From Limnanthes douglasii subsp. nivea (Eukaryota > Streptophyta > Magnoliopsida > Brassicales > Limnanthaceae): DNA of 64,000 bases. Numbering within the stretch: the stretch's first letter is position 1; every line of letters starts with the position of its first letter. The DNA lies in NCBI GenBank assembly GCA_036936605.1, contig JAUPFV010000001.1:73551910-73615909 (forward strand), read 5' to 3'. The notes below the pieces were generated by a model. That model saw only the letters and a list, made by a program, of their open reading frames with translations, was not told the origin of the DNA and ran no database searches. Shown here piece after piece: positions 9,906 through 20,939 of the stretch. The position numbers were made by a program, and so were the translations under genes.

Positions 9906-10913
9906 AAGGCAGACATTTCAAGCAGGATGACTAAGTGGTCAATAGAATTGGGGGACTTCGACATAAATTTTGCTCCCCGAACAGCAGTCAAGGCCCAAGT
10001 TGTGGCAGACTTTTTGGTTGAATTCCACTCCGACAGGGGTTCAGAGCAAACTACTGACATAAAAGATAAAAAGGTATGGGTCGTCCGAACAGATGGTGGA
10101 TCTAGCACTATGGGGTGTGGTGCAGGGGTGTGTTTGACTTCCCCGTATGGAGACAAAATGTACCAGGCTATTTGTTTTGCTTTCAGGGCATCTAATAATG
10201 AGTCCGAATACGAAGCAGCTATAGCTGGTTTAAAGTTAGCCTACATTTGTGGGGCTAAGAGGGTCAAGTTGCTAAGTGACTCCCAACTACTTATCCACCA
10301 TGCCCAAGGCCAATCTGAGGCTAAGAAGGAGCAGCTTGTGAAATATTTACTCCTCCTAAAAAATGAAGCACTTAAGTTTAAAGGTGTTGTCTATGAACAT
10401 ATTCCCCGGGCAGAAAATGAGCTAGCAGACTCACTGGCAACCATAGCATATAAGGAGTCATATCCATGGATCCATGTGCTTGAAAGCCCCTCCATCCAAC
10501 TTTGTAAGGGTAAAGAAGAGGAAATTTTTGAAATACAAGCAAAACAACCTCAAGACTGGAGATTTCCTCTCCTGCAATATCTCTCCGATGGTGTCGTGCC
10601 TCCAGATAAGTCACTAGCCAGAACATTGAAACACAAGGCTCGTGGTTTCATCATGTTGAGAGAAGTGTTATACAAAAAGTCCTACAGTAAACCTCTACTG
10701 CGCTGTTTGGGGGATGAAGAATCACAACTGGTCCTCTCCGAATTGCACGATGGTGAGGGATCAGCCCATTGTGGGTTTAGATCTTTGACAAGAAGAGTTT
10801 TACTCTCCGATTATTATTTGCCATCAATCATGAAAGATGTTAAGGAATTGGTAAGAAGGTGTGACCCATCCAGAGGTACAGCAATGAAATTCATGTGCCA
10901 GTCATTCCTTTAG
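9906..10913 (+). pseudogene. Second (archaeal-type) RNase H and integrase zinc domain
   Basis: After a linker (MTKWSIELGDFDINFAPRT) comes a second RNase H domain: VRTDGGSSTMGCGAG carries the first catalytic Asp, NNESEYEAAIAGL the Glu, LLSDSQLLI the second Asp and ENELADSLAT the last. A domain of this kind between pol RNase H and integrase is the hallmark of Tat elements and is thought to have been captured from plant or archaeal-type RNase H genes. The integrase zinc-binding region follows (H near residue 275 of this frame, AHCGFRSL, VRRCD). A one-base deletion near 10868-10870, seen by comparison with 39471-39490, shifts the frame before the integrase core. Confidence 0.85.
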
Positions 10914-11791
10914 AGTCAATTTCTGAGCCTATTCCTTTTGCTCGATGGGGATTGGATTTAGTAGGGCCTCTCCCTGTGGCGTCAGGAGGACGCAAAACTA
11001 TAATTGTGGCCATAGATTACTTCTCGAAGTGGATAGAAGCAGCCCCTCTAGCAGGGACAACATCAAAAGCTGTTATAAAATTCATTCTATCCAACATTTG
11101 TTGTAGATTTGGTGTCCCACAAAAGATAACCACAGACAATGGGCCACAGTTCGACAATAGGGAAATGGAGAGCTTCTGTTCCTCAAGAGGTATACAACAT
11201 TGTTTTTATTCACCTTTCCACCCACAAGCAAATGGGCAGGTTGAAGTGGCTAATAGGACTATACTGTCCGGTTTAAAGAAGAATTTGGAAGGGGCTGCTA
11301 GGAAGTGGCCTAGTTATCTACAAGAGGTCTTGTAGGCCTACGGGACAACACCTGGGGCTGCAACACAAGAGTCACCCTTTGCCTTGGTCTATGAGATGGA
11401 TGCAGTAGCTCCTATAGAAAAAACCCTCCCCTCCTTTCGTGTTCACAACTTCTCTGAACACGCTAACGAGGTGGCAATCAGAGGTCAACTTGATTCGATA
11501 GAAGAAAGACGAGTTAAAGCTCACCTTAGAGTTTCACACTACCAGGGCTTGATGAGAAGCAGGTTTGCTTCCAAAGTTAAAAGAAGAGATTTCCAACCAG
11601 GGGACAAAGTATTAAGGAAGGTCTTCTTATACACTAAAGAAAAGCCGTTCAGGAAGCTGGCCCCAACTTGGGAGGGTCCGTATATGGTTGTTGAAAGAAT
11701 TAAACCTGGAACATATTGGTTGGAAGACAAAGATGGCATAGTTTTAACTCATCCCTGGAATATCGAGCATCTCCGGATGTACTTGGAGTAA
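10895..11791 (+). pseudogene. Integrase core and C-terminal domain
   Basis: The core shows the D,D,E triad: DYFSKW, TTDNGPQF and ANGQVEVANR, in the order expected of retroviral-type integrases that insert element DNA into the chromosome. TAG at 11333-11335 replaces a conserved Trp (copy at 39.93 kb reads LWAY). After it the frame continues to 11791 with a C-terminal module ending RKLAPTWEGPYMV, PGTYWLED and HPWNIEHLRMYLE. There is no chromodomain, as usual for Tat. Confidence 0.88.
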
Positions 11792-11851
11792 CACTTGTGT
11801 AAATTTTTACTTGTTTAAACAGCCATGTAAATATTTGGGGGCATACTCTTT

Positions 11852-11873
11852 CCTCCCCGGTGGCACGGGGAGG
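11852..11873 (+). other. Conserved hairpin after pol
   Basis: CCTCCCCG, loop GTGGCA, CGGGGAGG: a perfect 8-bp GC-rich stem starting 61 bases after the pol stop and followed by ttttaatgaggtg. The diverged gypsy copy keeps the loop and right arm (40461-40483) although its surroundings have decayed. Similar motifs after pol are, from memory, common in plant LTR elements. The function is unknown; RNA stability, processing or termination between the converging sense and antisense genes are possibilities. Confidence 0.7.
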
Positions 11874-11972
11874 TTTTAATGAGGTGTTCGGGCTTTTGAA
11901 TGAAATTTGATGCCTTCTTAAAAATTTTCCAAGTAATTTTAAAGTTTTGTCCCTTGTCATACTATCCGGATT

Positions 11973-12120
11973 GAAATAACTAAGGGTTATTTAAACTCTA
12001 GCCGGAGAACTCAAACACTCTCACTATGAAATAACTAAGGGCTATTTAAACTCTAGCCGGAGAACTTAAACACTCTCACTATGAAACAACTAAAGGCTAC
12101 TTAGACTATGGCTATCAAAA
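11973..12120. repeat. 55-bp tandem repeat between pol and antisense gene
   Basis: Unit starts at 11973, 12028 and 12083 (period 55). Units one and two are almost identical (gaaataactaaggg... agccggagaac...); the third is partial and more diverged. The second gypsy copy has an unrelated array at the same place (about 40570-40830). Confidence 0.9.
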
Positions 12121-12338
12121 TTAAAACAAACAATGAAAGAAGATGATAGTTGCACAAAACAGAAATATTCATTGAAATAAATAACTTAAAATTGCCTTGG
12201 CCTTCCAAGGACTTTTAAATGATCAAAGTAGAACACAAAAAACCTATCCGGTCAGATACCGGACACCATTACAAAAATAGTGCCTTGGCCTTCCAAGGAC
12301 TTTAGTTTGGATAGAAAATAAACAAAGTGGATCATAAG

Positions 12339-15300
12339 TTAAGGTTGAGCCTTTGAAGATGGCTCACCTTCATCTACCTTCTTGCCCTTAGGGTCGTCTT
12401 TCTCTTCATCTACCCTCTTGCCCTTAGGATCATCTTTCTCTTCATCTGGGCTCTCCCCAGTATGTTCTTCATCACCCGAGGAATCACTAGAGTAGCCATA
12501 CCTATCGCCTTCGGCCATCGTGTGGTATGGGAGGTCTTCAGGCTCAACATAAAGCCATAAGTCCCCTAGGTTCTTTTTCGGAAACTTTTCATGGAAAAGT
12601 AGAACCATGTCAGACCTCACCTTCTCAAGCAGTTGCTCTTCGCTTTTGATCATCTGGTTGGCATAAGCATTGATCTTGGCTTGGATCTTAGCCTCTTGCT
12701 CCTTTAACAGAGTGTTTTTCTCCTCGGCAGCCTTGGATGCTGCATTCTCAAGAGCAACCTTGTCAGTAGTTAAGTTGGTGATGATTTTGTCCTTTGCCTT
12801 GGTTTCTTCCTTTGAGGCAGTAAGGTCTTTCTCCACACCGGACAGCTTCTCCCGGAGATCTCTGATGGTTTCCTCTAACGTGGCGACTTTTGTGGTGCCT
12901 TCCTTTTGATTTCTCTTCAACTCCTCGTTTGCTTCCTTTAACATGTCAGCATTGGAAGTGGCAGTGCGAAGGTCTTCGGACAGCTTCTCCTTGTCAGACT
13001 TAAGGTCTTTAATGATGTCTGCCTGACTCCGAACTTGTCTCTCCAACATAAGTACAGGCTGCACGTTGCTTAACAAGGAGTGGGCTATAGTATCCCTTTC
13101 ACTAGAGACAATAAAAGTCTTACCATTAAAATTGACTGTGTTGGAGCTGCTCGGAGGGATGTAAGGCCCTGCAAAGTCATCTCTGGGGAGATTGAGGAAG
13201 TATTCACCAAGCTCACCAAGACCGGTGATGTCTACTCCATCAATGTTGAGATCTCCTCCCTCAACCTCATCAGTGTGAAAGTCCCCCGGAATCTCTTTGG
13301 CATGCGTTGGGTCAGAAGGCTCACCTTGGAAAGAAGGCTCCGGAGCCCGGAGAGAAAGTTCGTTTCCCTTAGAAGTCTTTTTCTTCTTCGCCTCCCGGTC
13401 TGCACCTTCGCTTCCCTGTTTGCGATTTCTCTTGGAGGCCCTTAGAGGTTTTGGGAGATTCGTTTCCTGCCTTTCAGTCTCTTGCTCCACTACTTGCAAG
13501 AGAGCGGCATCAATTTGGCTCTGGGCTGGCCCCTCCGGGACTGTTGGAGCATCCTTCTCAGCATCAGCAGGGTTGGCATCACCCACCACACTTTTTCCCT
13601 TCTTCTTCTTGCCTTTCATCTTGCTCGGGGCTTTGGCCCGGCCTGGCAGGAAGAGTGTCCCATCTGGTTCATGGGTCCTCTTGAGCACAACATCTGGAGA
13701 AGGCTGGGTGGTGAGCTCCTCCCAGGTCAAGTCTCTCCGACCTGTGGTGTTCCACAGGTGAGACCTTGCCAAATTTCCACTAGTGAAAGCATCGTGGAAT
13801 CGGTTCCCCCAGTTCTCAGCAGCCCAGGTATTAATCTTGCCACAAGTGACCTGCCCGGCTTTCAAGTGGTCACTAAAATCCTTGGGCAGTTCTGCTAAGA
13901 CAAAAGTAAAACAAATTAGTATAAACTAAGTCCAAAAAGAAAAGACAAGAGAGACAAACATATAAAGGCAAGATGCTTACGGTCACTCCTCCATCTACTT
14001 CTGAGGAGGCTTGGGTTCTCTCCGGATTTTATCTTCTTGCCATTCTCCCAGGCACCACTGACAAATAGGAACTGGGTCCTCCAATTCCTCTCTGCCTCTA
14101 GCAAATCGTCCATCGCCTTGAAGTTATCCCCCATGTTAAAGTGGTAGAAGGGGATGTGATGGTTTCTACACAGGCTAGCCACTGCAGCAAACTCCTCCAT
14201 GGGCAGAGGAATCCCGGACAGCCTTGATGCCATGATGCATGACATAAGGGTATACCAAGCGTTGGGGCTCAGCTGGCTCGGACAGAGTTTGATCAGATGG
14301 AAATATCTGACAATCTCTGGGTCTAGTGGGAACCTGAGCCCCCAGTTGAACAGCTCCGTGAACATGACCACCTCACTCAACTTGCAGTCCATGGGGGTCT
14401 CCGGATGTATAGGGATCTTGATCTTTAAATTCTCTGGAATGCCCCATTTCGAACGCATCCTGCCCAAGTCAGCAGTGTGGATCAATGCATAGTTTATTTT
14501 TTGTAAAGAGAGTAGATAATTAACGTTGACCTTGTGAAAACAAGGCCCTACTTTTCCTTCTAGGCTCTTCGGCATATCCGGATGCCTCAAGTACAACTTC
14601 TCCTTGCCCTTGTCCTTCGTGGCAACTATTTCTGTGCTGGTCTGACCGGAGGGCTCAGACTCAAACGGGGCCTCTTCAACAGAGTCCTCCATCACTTCCT
14701 CCATGATTTTTGAAGGGATTTTAGCAGCTGTTGTGGGGGGAGGGTTCAAACTTGACTCAGCCTTATCTCCGGACTGATGGGCCTCAGTGCCCCTTTGATT
14801 TCTGCTCTCCGGCAGAGTGTTTGGAACAGAAGTTTCTGGTTGAAAGCTTGGATTGGAGCCCTCCGGTCCGGACAGCCTGTCCTTAGGGTCTTTAATAGGC
14901 ACCTCTAATCTGGTGCTGCTGTCCTTTGCCCCCGACCTAGAGGAAGTATTTTTGGTCCCCAGGCCTTTAACCAACCGGCCTTTCCTCTTGTCAACCAGCT
15001 TCTCAGGAGAGTGCTCCGTATCCGATCCCATTGCAATGAAGGGAGAAGGTTTTCTAAGGCTGGTGGCTGTAACTCCTGGCTCGACAGCAGGCACCGATTC
15101 TTGAACTGAGGAACCAGAGATTATGGGGGAGAGGTTGGTTTGAAATAGTTTTCTATGCTTAGTACCTTTGGAAGAGGACGAGCCTCGATCTGACTCGGTA
15201 GCAGAGGTGTTTAGTCTCTCAACAGGTGAGGTGGGTAACCCTGCTGCGATCCGTGTTTCTCTTTCGACTTTTTGAGCCTTCTCTAACTCAGAAAGATTGA

Positions 15301-15340
15301 GCCACCCACCTTTGACAAGAGCGTTCCTCGCTATAAACAT
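12339..15340 (-). CDS. Antisense spliced gene of Tat element (plant transposon-like protein)
   Basis: Two minus-strand frames join through an 89-nt intron (13892-13980; donor GTAAGC, acceptor TTTTGTCTTAGCAG after a pyrimidine-rich tract). Exons 13981-15340 and 12339-13891 join in frame to 970 residues. The start is the ATG at 15340, supported by a TATA box 97-107 bases upstream and by a similar N-terminus in the decayed copy (both MF.A then GWLNLS.L). Exon 1 has a low-complexity half, then a conserved domain near residues 320-435 (NWGLRFPLDPEIVRYF, GIPLPMEEFAA) that resembles the 'putative plant transposon protein' families found in Tat elements. Exon 2 encodes a basic region (KMKGKKKKGK), a long coiled coil and an acidic C-terminus with a repeated DEEKDDPKGK. 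Function is unknown. It has no stop while the sense pol of the same copy has five. Confidence 0.75.
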
Positions 15341-15436
15341 AAACTATTGAACTAAATTTTTGCTTTAGAGAGAGAAAGCTTTGAGAATTTTGCAGAAGTA
15401 AATTTGAAGGAGCTGGTAAAACAGTAGAAATGAGTT

Positions 15437-15447
15437 TATATTTATAG
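15437..15447 (-). promoter_or_regulatory. TATA box of the antisense gene
   Basis: On the minus strand the sequence reads CTATAAATATA, 97 bases upstream of the antisense ATG. This gives the antisense gene its own candidate promoter, separate from the LTR. Confidence 0.6.
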
Positions 15448-15773
15448 TTAATCTGAAATGGGAAGTTGATTCCTAGGAGAATTCGAAAAGTTTGGCAATG
15501 ATTAAAAGACGGCGCTGATGTCAGCACCTGTAATCAAAGAGGTTGCTTTTCGAAGAAGGTGGGTTCGAAATTCAAGGTGAAAAAATGGCTGAAGCAACCA
15601 ATCAGAGAGCGACACGTGTCCCACGACCTCTGGCAAAAACCGTTTTGAATTCGTGAAGCTTTATCTGTCCGGATAAACCCATAGACCTGTCCGGATTAAA
15701 ACTACCCCTGACGTCGGACTGTTTTTCAGGTCTTTGGCAAGAGTATTTGCACAAACACCAAAAAAGGTGCTCC

Positions 15774-16170
15774 TGATGAGTCCGAATTCTGCACGCCCTC
15801 CGGACCGGACAGATCACACTGACCGGACAGATCACTTTGAACACAATGACCATAGGACTGTTCGAACTATGACAAAAGTACTAAAAAACCTAAACATTTC
15901 TTGACTAAGCTACTTGCTCTCCTACTTAGAGCTCATGGGCCTTTGAACATGACCCGAGTCCATTAAACATGACCCGAAAGCCCATAAGGGCCCAAACATC
16001 AGGGTATAAATACCCAACCACCTGCATTAAGTGTGGGTAATGAGAATTAACTGCTACCAGGCTGCTTAATTATCTCTCTACTCTCTACTCTAAACACATA
16101 TCACCTACACACTACTATAAAACATCAACCAAATTACTAGCCTACCCTCAGACAATTATTATCCACACCA
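15774..16170 (+). repeat. 3' LTR of gypsy element 1
   Basis: 397 bp, same ends as the 5' LTR. A purine-rich stretch (aaaaaaggtgctcc) lies directly upstream as the likely plus-strand primer. The TATA box is at 16014-16021. The target-duplication copy atatt follows. Confidence 0.95.
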
Positions 16171-16175
16171 ATATT

Positions 16176-17106
16176 ATTTTTAAAAAACAGTTTAGTACCG
16201 ATTAAGATCTAAAAATTAAACTTTTATTCACCTAAAACCTTTATTGTCATATAACTCTAAAAATGATCTATTTAACTCTTTTGTTTACAAACTAAGACAC
16301 AAGTATCTTTTATAATACCCAAAATAATGTTAATTAATTATATAAAAGCTTTTAAATTTTTTATTATTTTTTGTTTATCCTAATAATATTGTGTTTCTTT
16401 CTCTCCGTATATAAACAATATACAATGAAAGTTAGTTATTTAATTAAAGAAAACTGAGAAAAAGTATTTACTATTCAAAATTCAGTTGTTTAATTATTTA
16501 AAAATGGAAAGGAAATAAGAAGTCAAAATATAGTAACAACTGGAAGCTTTCTATTGTGAGGAGAATTGTCTATTATTTGATTTTGGTGGTCCATGAAAGT
16601 AGAGCCTTTATTAGCGAATCATCTACACAGATTTATAGGCCTACCATAGGTCATACCTGTTTTGAGGATAATGAATTTTGTTTTTATACACATGTATATT
16701 TAAGGTTAAAATAGATATGATCATCAATAAAGTCAACTACCATCATATTACAATTGTGAGCTGCAGTAATGCCTTTAGGTCATCCAGAAAAACTACACAC
16801 TTTAAGGGTTTTTCATGGAACTGGCTAACTAAATTCACCTACAACTCAATAAAAACATGCAGATTTTGGATTCCAATACGGATATAGTTACCTTTATGGA
16901 AGCATAAAGGAATCTATAACATGCAAATTTTAGATTCAAGTACACAATAGTTACCTTCATGGCAACAGAAAGAAATCTATGAGCTATAGACTCTTTGCCT
17001 TCTTCCTCTCATACTACTGCCTGTAATTTTCAACAAATTATATCATTAGATCAATAATTTAGTTGGTCAAGCAATTAGTAATTAAAATGAATAATATTAT
17101 GATATA
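16176..17106. other. AT-rich spacer with a short duplication
   Basis: No gene recognised. One local duplication of about 60 bp is visible: 16854-16912 and 16917-16977 both read approximately 'acatgcagattttggattcc' then 'tagttacctt.atgg'. Confidence 0.6.
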
Positions 17107-17590
17107 TGTTAAACCATATAATGAGAAACCTTGCCAACTTTGATAAATGATAAGCCAAGCCAACTCTGTTAGATTGTAAACCATATAATGAGAAACCAAG
17201 ACAACTATGATAGATGTTAAACCATATAATAAGAAACAAGGCCAACTATGATAGATGCTAAACCATATAATGAGAAACCATGCAAAGTATGATAGATGCT
17301 AAACGAATGCAACTATGATAAATGATAAACCATATAATGAGAAACCAAACAAACTATGATAATTGCTAAACCATATAATGAGAAACCATGACAACTATGA
17401 TTGATGCTGAACCAAGTCAACTATGATAGATGTTAAACCATAAAATGAGAAACCATACCGACTATGATAGATGCTAAAGTATATAATGAAAAACCAAAAT
17501 AACTATGATAGATGCTAAACCATATAATAAACCATGCCAACCATGCTAGATGTTAAACCAAGCCAACTATGTTAGATGTTAAACCATATA
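17107..17590. repeat. Compound minisatellite array
   Basis: About ten variants of two modules alternate: 'aaaccatataatgagaaacca' and 'caactatgatagatgcta'. The full unit is about 45-50 bp, with some units missing one module. Units differ by a few bases. No coding frame survives. Confidence 0.9.
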
Positions 17591-17908
17591 GCAAGTGTAA
17601 AATATATTATAAAAAATATATATCTTGAATGAATCTACTTTGGTTCATCTTAAAAAAACAAAACCAATGGTATTTTCAAATTATTTTTTTCAAATTAGGG
17701 TTTAAAAGATACAAACATTTGAAAATTTTAATTAAAAAAAATTAAAGAAAAGAAAATATATACACGTTTATGATGATTTTATATATAAGGGTATTTTAGG
17801 TACATAGTTTGTTAAATATGTTGGATCTTAATCAGTAATAGGTTAGTACAATAGGTATTTATAAGTAACTCACCCTATTTTAAATGGTTAAAAAACTACT
17901 CAATAATT

Positions 17909-18204
17909 GTTATGCTTTCGAATAATATATACAAACAAAAACTAGTTAGAATATTGAAAGTTTTCTCCACCAATCGATAAATCCCCTCTTTTCATGCTCT
18001 CGATTGAAACTCTAATATCTCATTACACCGGTGTTGATTCAAATCATATTTTGGAAAAGTTCCACATAGTTTTTATCTGTCGGAGTGCTCCCCGTATGAA
18101 CCAGTACGCCGAAGTGTGACCTGTATGAACCAGTTTGCCGAAGTGAATTGTGTTTTTCTTAATATTTTTATGGTGCAAGACCGATGGAGAGATGCTCGTA
18201 TCGT
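17909..18204 (+). repeat. 296-bp flanking duplication, left copy
   Basis: It matches 22147-22442 over its full length with no net indel; I count about 24 substitutions (8%). The left copy ends just before the left LTR of the copia element and the right copy starts at the first base after the right LTR. The segment contains an internal imperfect repeat (gtatgaacc.gt..gccgaag twice). Its origin is not recognised. Confidence 0.92.
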
Positions 18205-18223
18205 GAAGGACAAAATGGCTCAA

Positions 18224-18578
18224 GCACAAAATATATGTGAAGTACAAACTTGAATGAACACAGGATTTAACGTGGTTCGACAATTGTCTACGTCCACGGG
18301 CACCGCCGGAGAAAAGAGTTTCACTATGATAGAAAAGGTTACAGATTTCAGATTGTGTTTTGTGTAGTCCTAGTAGCCTATTTATAGGGAATTAATAGAC
18401 TTACTAGACAATGGGCCTAATGGGCTCATACCACAAGATTGAAAATGATATTATCACAACACTTATTTGTACTGCCGGACACAGTACACTGTCAAGGCAC
18501 AATATCACTATTACAGACACAAAACTGTACTGTCGGACACAGTACACTGTCAAAGCACCATTCGACTCATTCACAACA
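18224..18578 (-). repeat. 3' LTR of the RT-less copia
   Basis: It matches 21792-22146 at about 96%. It ends ...ttcacaaca on the plus strand (TGTTGTGAA on the element strand). The outer end is replaced by unrelated bases 18205-18223, which include a short copy of an LTR-internal string (gaaggacaaa). Confidence 0.88.
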
Positions 18579-18664
18579 AATCTTCCCCTTGAGGTGAATA
18601 TCCTTTCTTCACTATCAACAAAGAAACTTCTCTTCTTCTAACTCACCAAATTCCCTTAAGGAAT

Positions 18665-19762
18665 TCACTTTATACTGCGAACATCGATCCAGTTTAAGCA
18701 CTCTCTAAAATTTCGAACTGATACTGCCTTGGTCATTATATCTGCTGGATTATCGTGTGTAGACACTTTCTTCACATCAACAATTCCCTTTGATATTATA
18801 TCACAAATAAAATGATACCTGACATCTATGTGCTTTGTACGTTCATGGTACATCTGGTTCCCTGTAAGGTGTATGGCGCTTTGACTGTCACAAACCACTT
18901 TTGTAGTAGTCCTATCCAAGACAAAATCTGCCACCAAACCTTGCAACCATATTTCCTCTTTAACTGTTTCTGTTACCGCCATGTACTCTGCCTGTGTTGT
19001 AGACAAAGCTACAGTAGCTTACAACTGTGCTTTCCAACTGATCTCACTACCAGCTAGAGTAAATACATATCCTGTCAGAGATCTTCTTTTATCCATATCA
19101 CCTGCAAAATCGGAATCAACAAAACCAACCAATAATCCTGCAACATCATCCAGCGATTCACAAATATCGGTCTTGTTAAAAGTTAAGACAACGTTCACAG
19201 TATTCTTTTGAAGAGATTCAATCTCTTCCCTCATAGCACCAATCCATCGATCTGCCTCTGAACTCGCTATAGCTCCTCTGTAGCTACTAGGTTTCTGCAT
19301 CTCAACTTCTTCTGCAACTGACAGAGCATATGCAACTAGATTCGCATACCTTTTTGGAAGTCTAATATCTCTTCTTTCTCTGCCCAATGCTATGCTATAA
19401 GGTTGTTGTTCTGGTTCAGGCACATCATCGTCACTATCATCCGATGCTGATGCTTCACCTCCTCATTCTGGATCCACCTCAGAACCACTTGAATTATTGG
19501 ACCTGCTAGGAACTGATTATACTTCAAGCTCCACCTGTTTACTCACAACCGATCCTGATTCGACCATTTCTCCTACTTCCTTCTGACTGTCTATCAAAGC
19601 AAACTCATTAAAAGTAACATCCTTACTGATGAGAAAACCTGGAGACTTTGGAGAGGTACACCATAACCTATATCCCTTCACTTCATTAGCATATCCTAGA
19701 AATATGCACCTTTTTACCCTCGGCTCAAGCTTCCATCTCTCACATGAGCATACACAGGACAA
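18665..19762 (-). pseudogene. Integrase tail joined to RNase H, RT deleted
   Basis: The minus strand reads from the integrase C-terminal region (WKLEPRVKRCIFLGYANEVKGYRLW) through a linker to the start of the RT region (WIGAMREEIESLQKNT), then jumps directly to sequence normally found after RT (FVDSDFAGDMDKRRSLTGY). RNase H continues with TTQAEYMAVTE, VVCDSQSAIHL, HERTKHIDVRYHFI and NPADIMTKAV. The junction near 19197-19206 is in frame and removes several hundred residues including the YVDD site. One stop lies between the frames near 19018. The copy cannot reverse-transcribe its own RNA. Confidence 0.85.
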
Positions 19763-20932
19763 CTGAACACCCTCAAATGTTCATAATCAGCCGACGATCC
19801 AGACCAAATCTCAAAAATATTTTTACAATCAATAGTCGTTGATGGAGACCGATTCACCAAGTAACACGCTGTATTGATAGCTTCAGCCCAAAAATCATTT
19901 CCCACACCAGAATGCGAGAGCATACTTCATGCCTTGTCACAAAGCGTTTTATTCATTCTTTCTGCGACTCCATTATGTTGTGGTGTTCTAGAACAAGTGT
20001 GATGGCGCACTATTCCCTCAGCTTCACAAAACTCATTGAACTCACGACTACAATATTCTAACCCATTATATGTCCTAAGACATCTGATTTTTCTTCATGT
20101 TTGCTTCTCAATCATCGTCTTCCATTTGACAAAGGTTGAATATGCCCCATCTTTCATTTTCAGAAAGTAAACCCACACCATCCTTGAATAATCATCAATC
20201 AAACTCATGTAGTATATGGCTCCGCTCTTGGATGTAATTCTGTTTGGACTCCAAAGATCTGAGTGAATGTAGTCCACTGTCCCTTTAGTCTTTCTTACAA
20301 CCGATTTGCTGAATTTGACTCTAGTTTGTTTACCAAACACAGTGCTCACAAAATCCCAATGATTCTGCTTTATACCCTTTCAACAAATCTCTCTTTCCCA
20401 AAAAAACTAATCCTTTATCACTCATGTGACCAAGACGCCAATGACACAACTTATTTTGATCCTGCCTACTTTGGCTATTACTCCTTGATGATGCTACTGC
20501 ACCATCGCCCATAACAACACTCCCCTGAAGAATGTAAAAAACCCTTCTGCAAACTGCCTTTCATGCATACCATTGAGCCTTTTGTCACTTTGATTACACC
20601 TTCTTCTGCACTGTACTTGTAACCCCGAGAGTCTAGAGTCCCAAGAGAAATCAGGTTTTTGTTTAACCCAGGAACATGCCAGCACGTCAAGATTCCAACA
20701 ACCCCGTCAAACATTATGATTTTGACGTTACCAATACCACCAACAGTCAACGAATGATTGTTCCTAAATAGACAGTTCTCTGGATTGGCGTGTACGTATC
20801 AAACCACTGCTTGAACTGACACATGTAATATGTAGCGCCAGTATCGAGTACCCAAGAGTTTTTCCCAAAGTCTGAACTTACAGACAATACATCTCTTGTA
20901 CCACTGTTTTCACTATTGTCGGAATCGTTCAC
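19714..20932 (-). pseudogene. Copia protease and integrase
   Basis: Protease: WVLDTGATYYMCQFKQWFDT near 20800-20850 with the DTGA active site. The GAG-pre-integrase region follows (LGTLDSRGYKYSAEEGVIKV, CHWRLGHMSDKGL). The integrase core starts with IHSDLWSPNRITSKSG and SLIDDYSRMVWVYF; its middle is frameshifted near 20092, and the tail reads AEAINTACYLVNRSPSTTID. Several stops and frame changes divide it. Confidence 0.82.
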
Positions 20933-20939
20933 ACCTTCA

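Larger units (their letters stand above)
5694..16170 (+). mobile_element. Ty3/gypsy Tat-lineage LTR retrotransposon (element 1)
   Basis: A nearly complete 10.48-kb element. LTRs of 397 bp each begin TGATGAG and end CACACCA; I count seven substitutions and no indel between them (about 1.8%), so insertion is recent on an evolutionary scale. Flanks are atgtt (5689-5693) and atatt (16171-16175), a 5-bp target duplication with one change. The order is LTR, primer site, gag, protease, reverse transcriptase, RNase H, a second RNase H, integrase, a conserved hairpin, tandem repeats, an antisense spliced gene, LTR. The second RNase H between the first and integrase, and an extra antisense gene after pol, are known of the Tat group. 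Pol is broken by two frameshifts and five stops, so the copy cannot move by itself. Confidence 0.95.

Noticed and set aside
15770..15800. CTGATGAG at the 3' LTR start, resembling a hammerhead ribozyme core as in retrozymes
   Set aside because: There is no GAAAC partner strand at the right distance, and the 5' LTR is preceded by TT rather than CC, so the match is chance.
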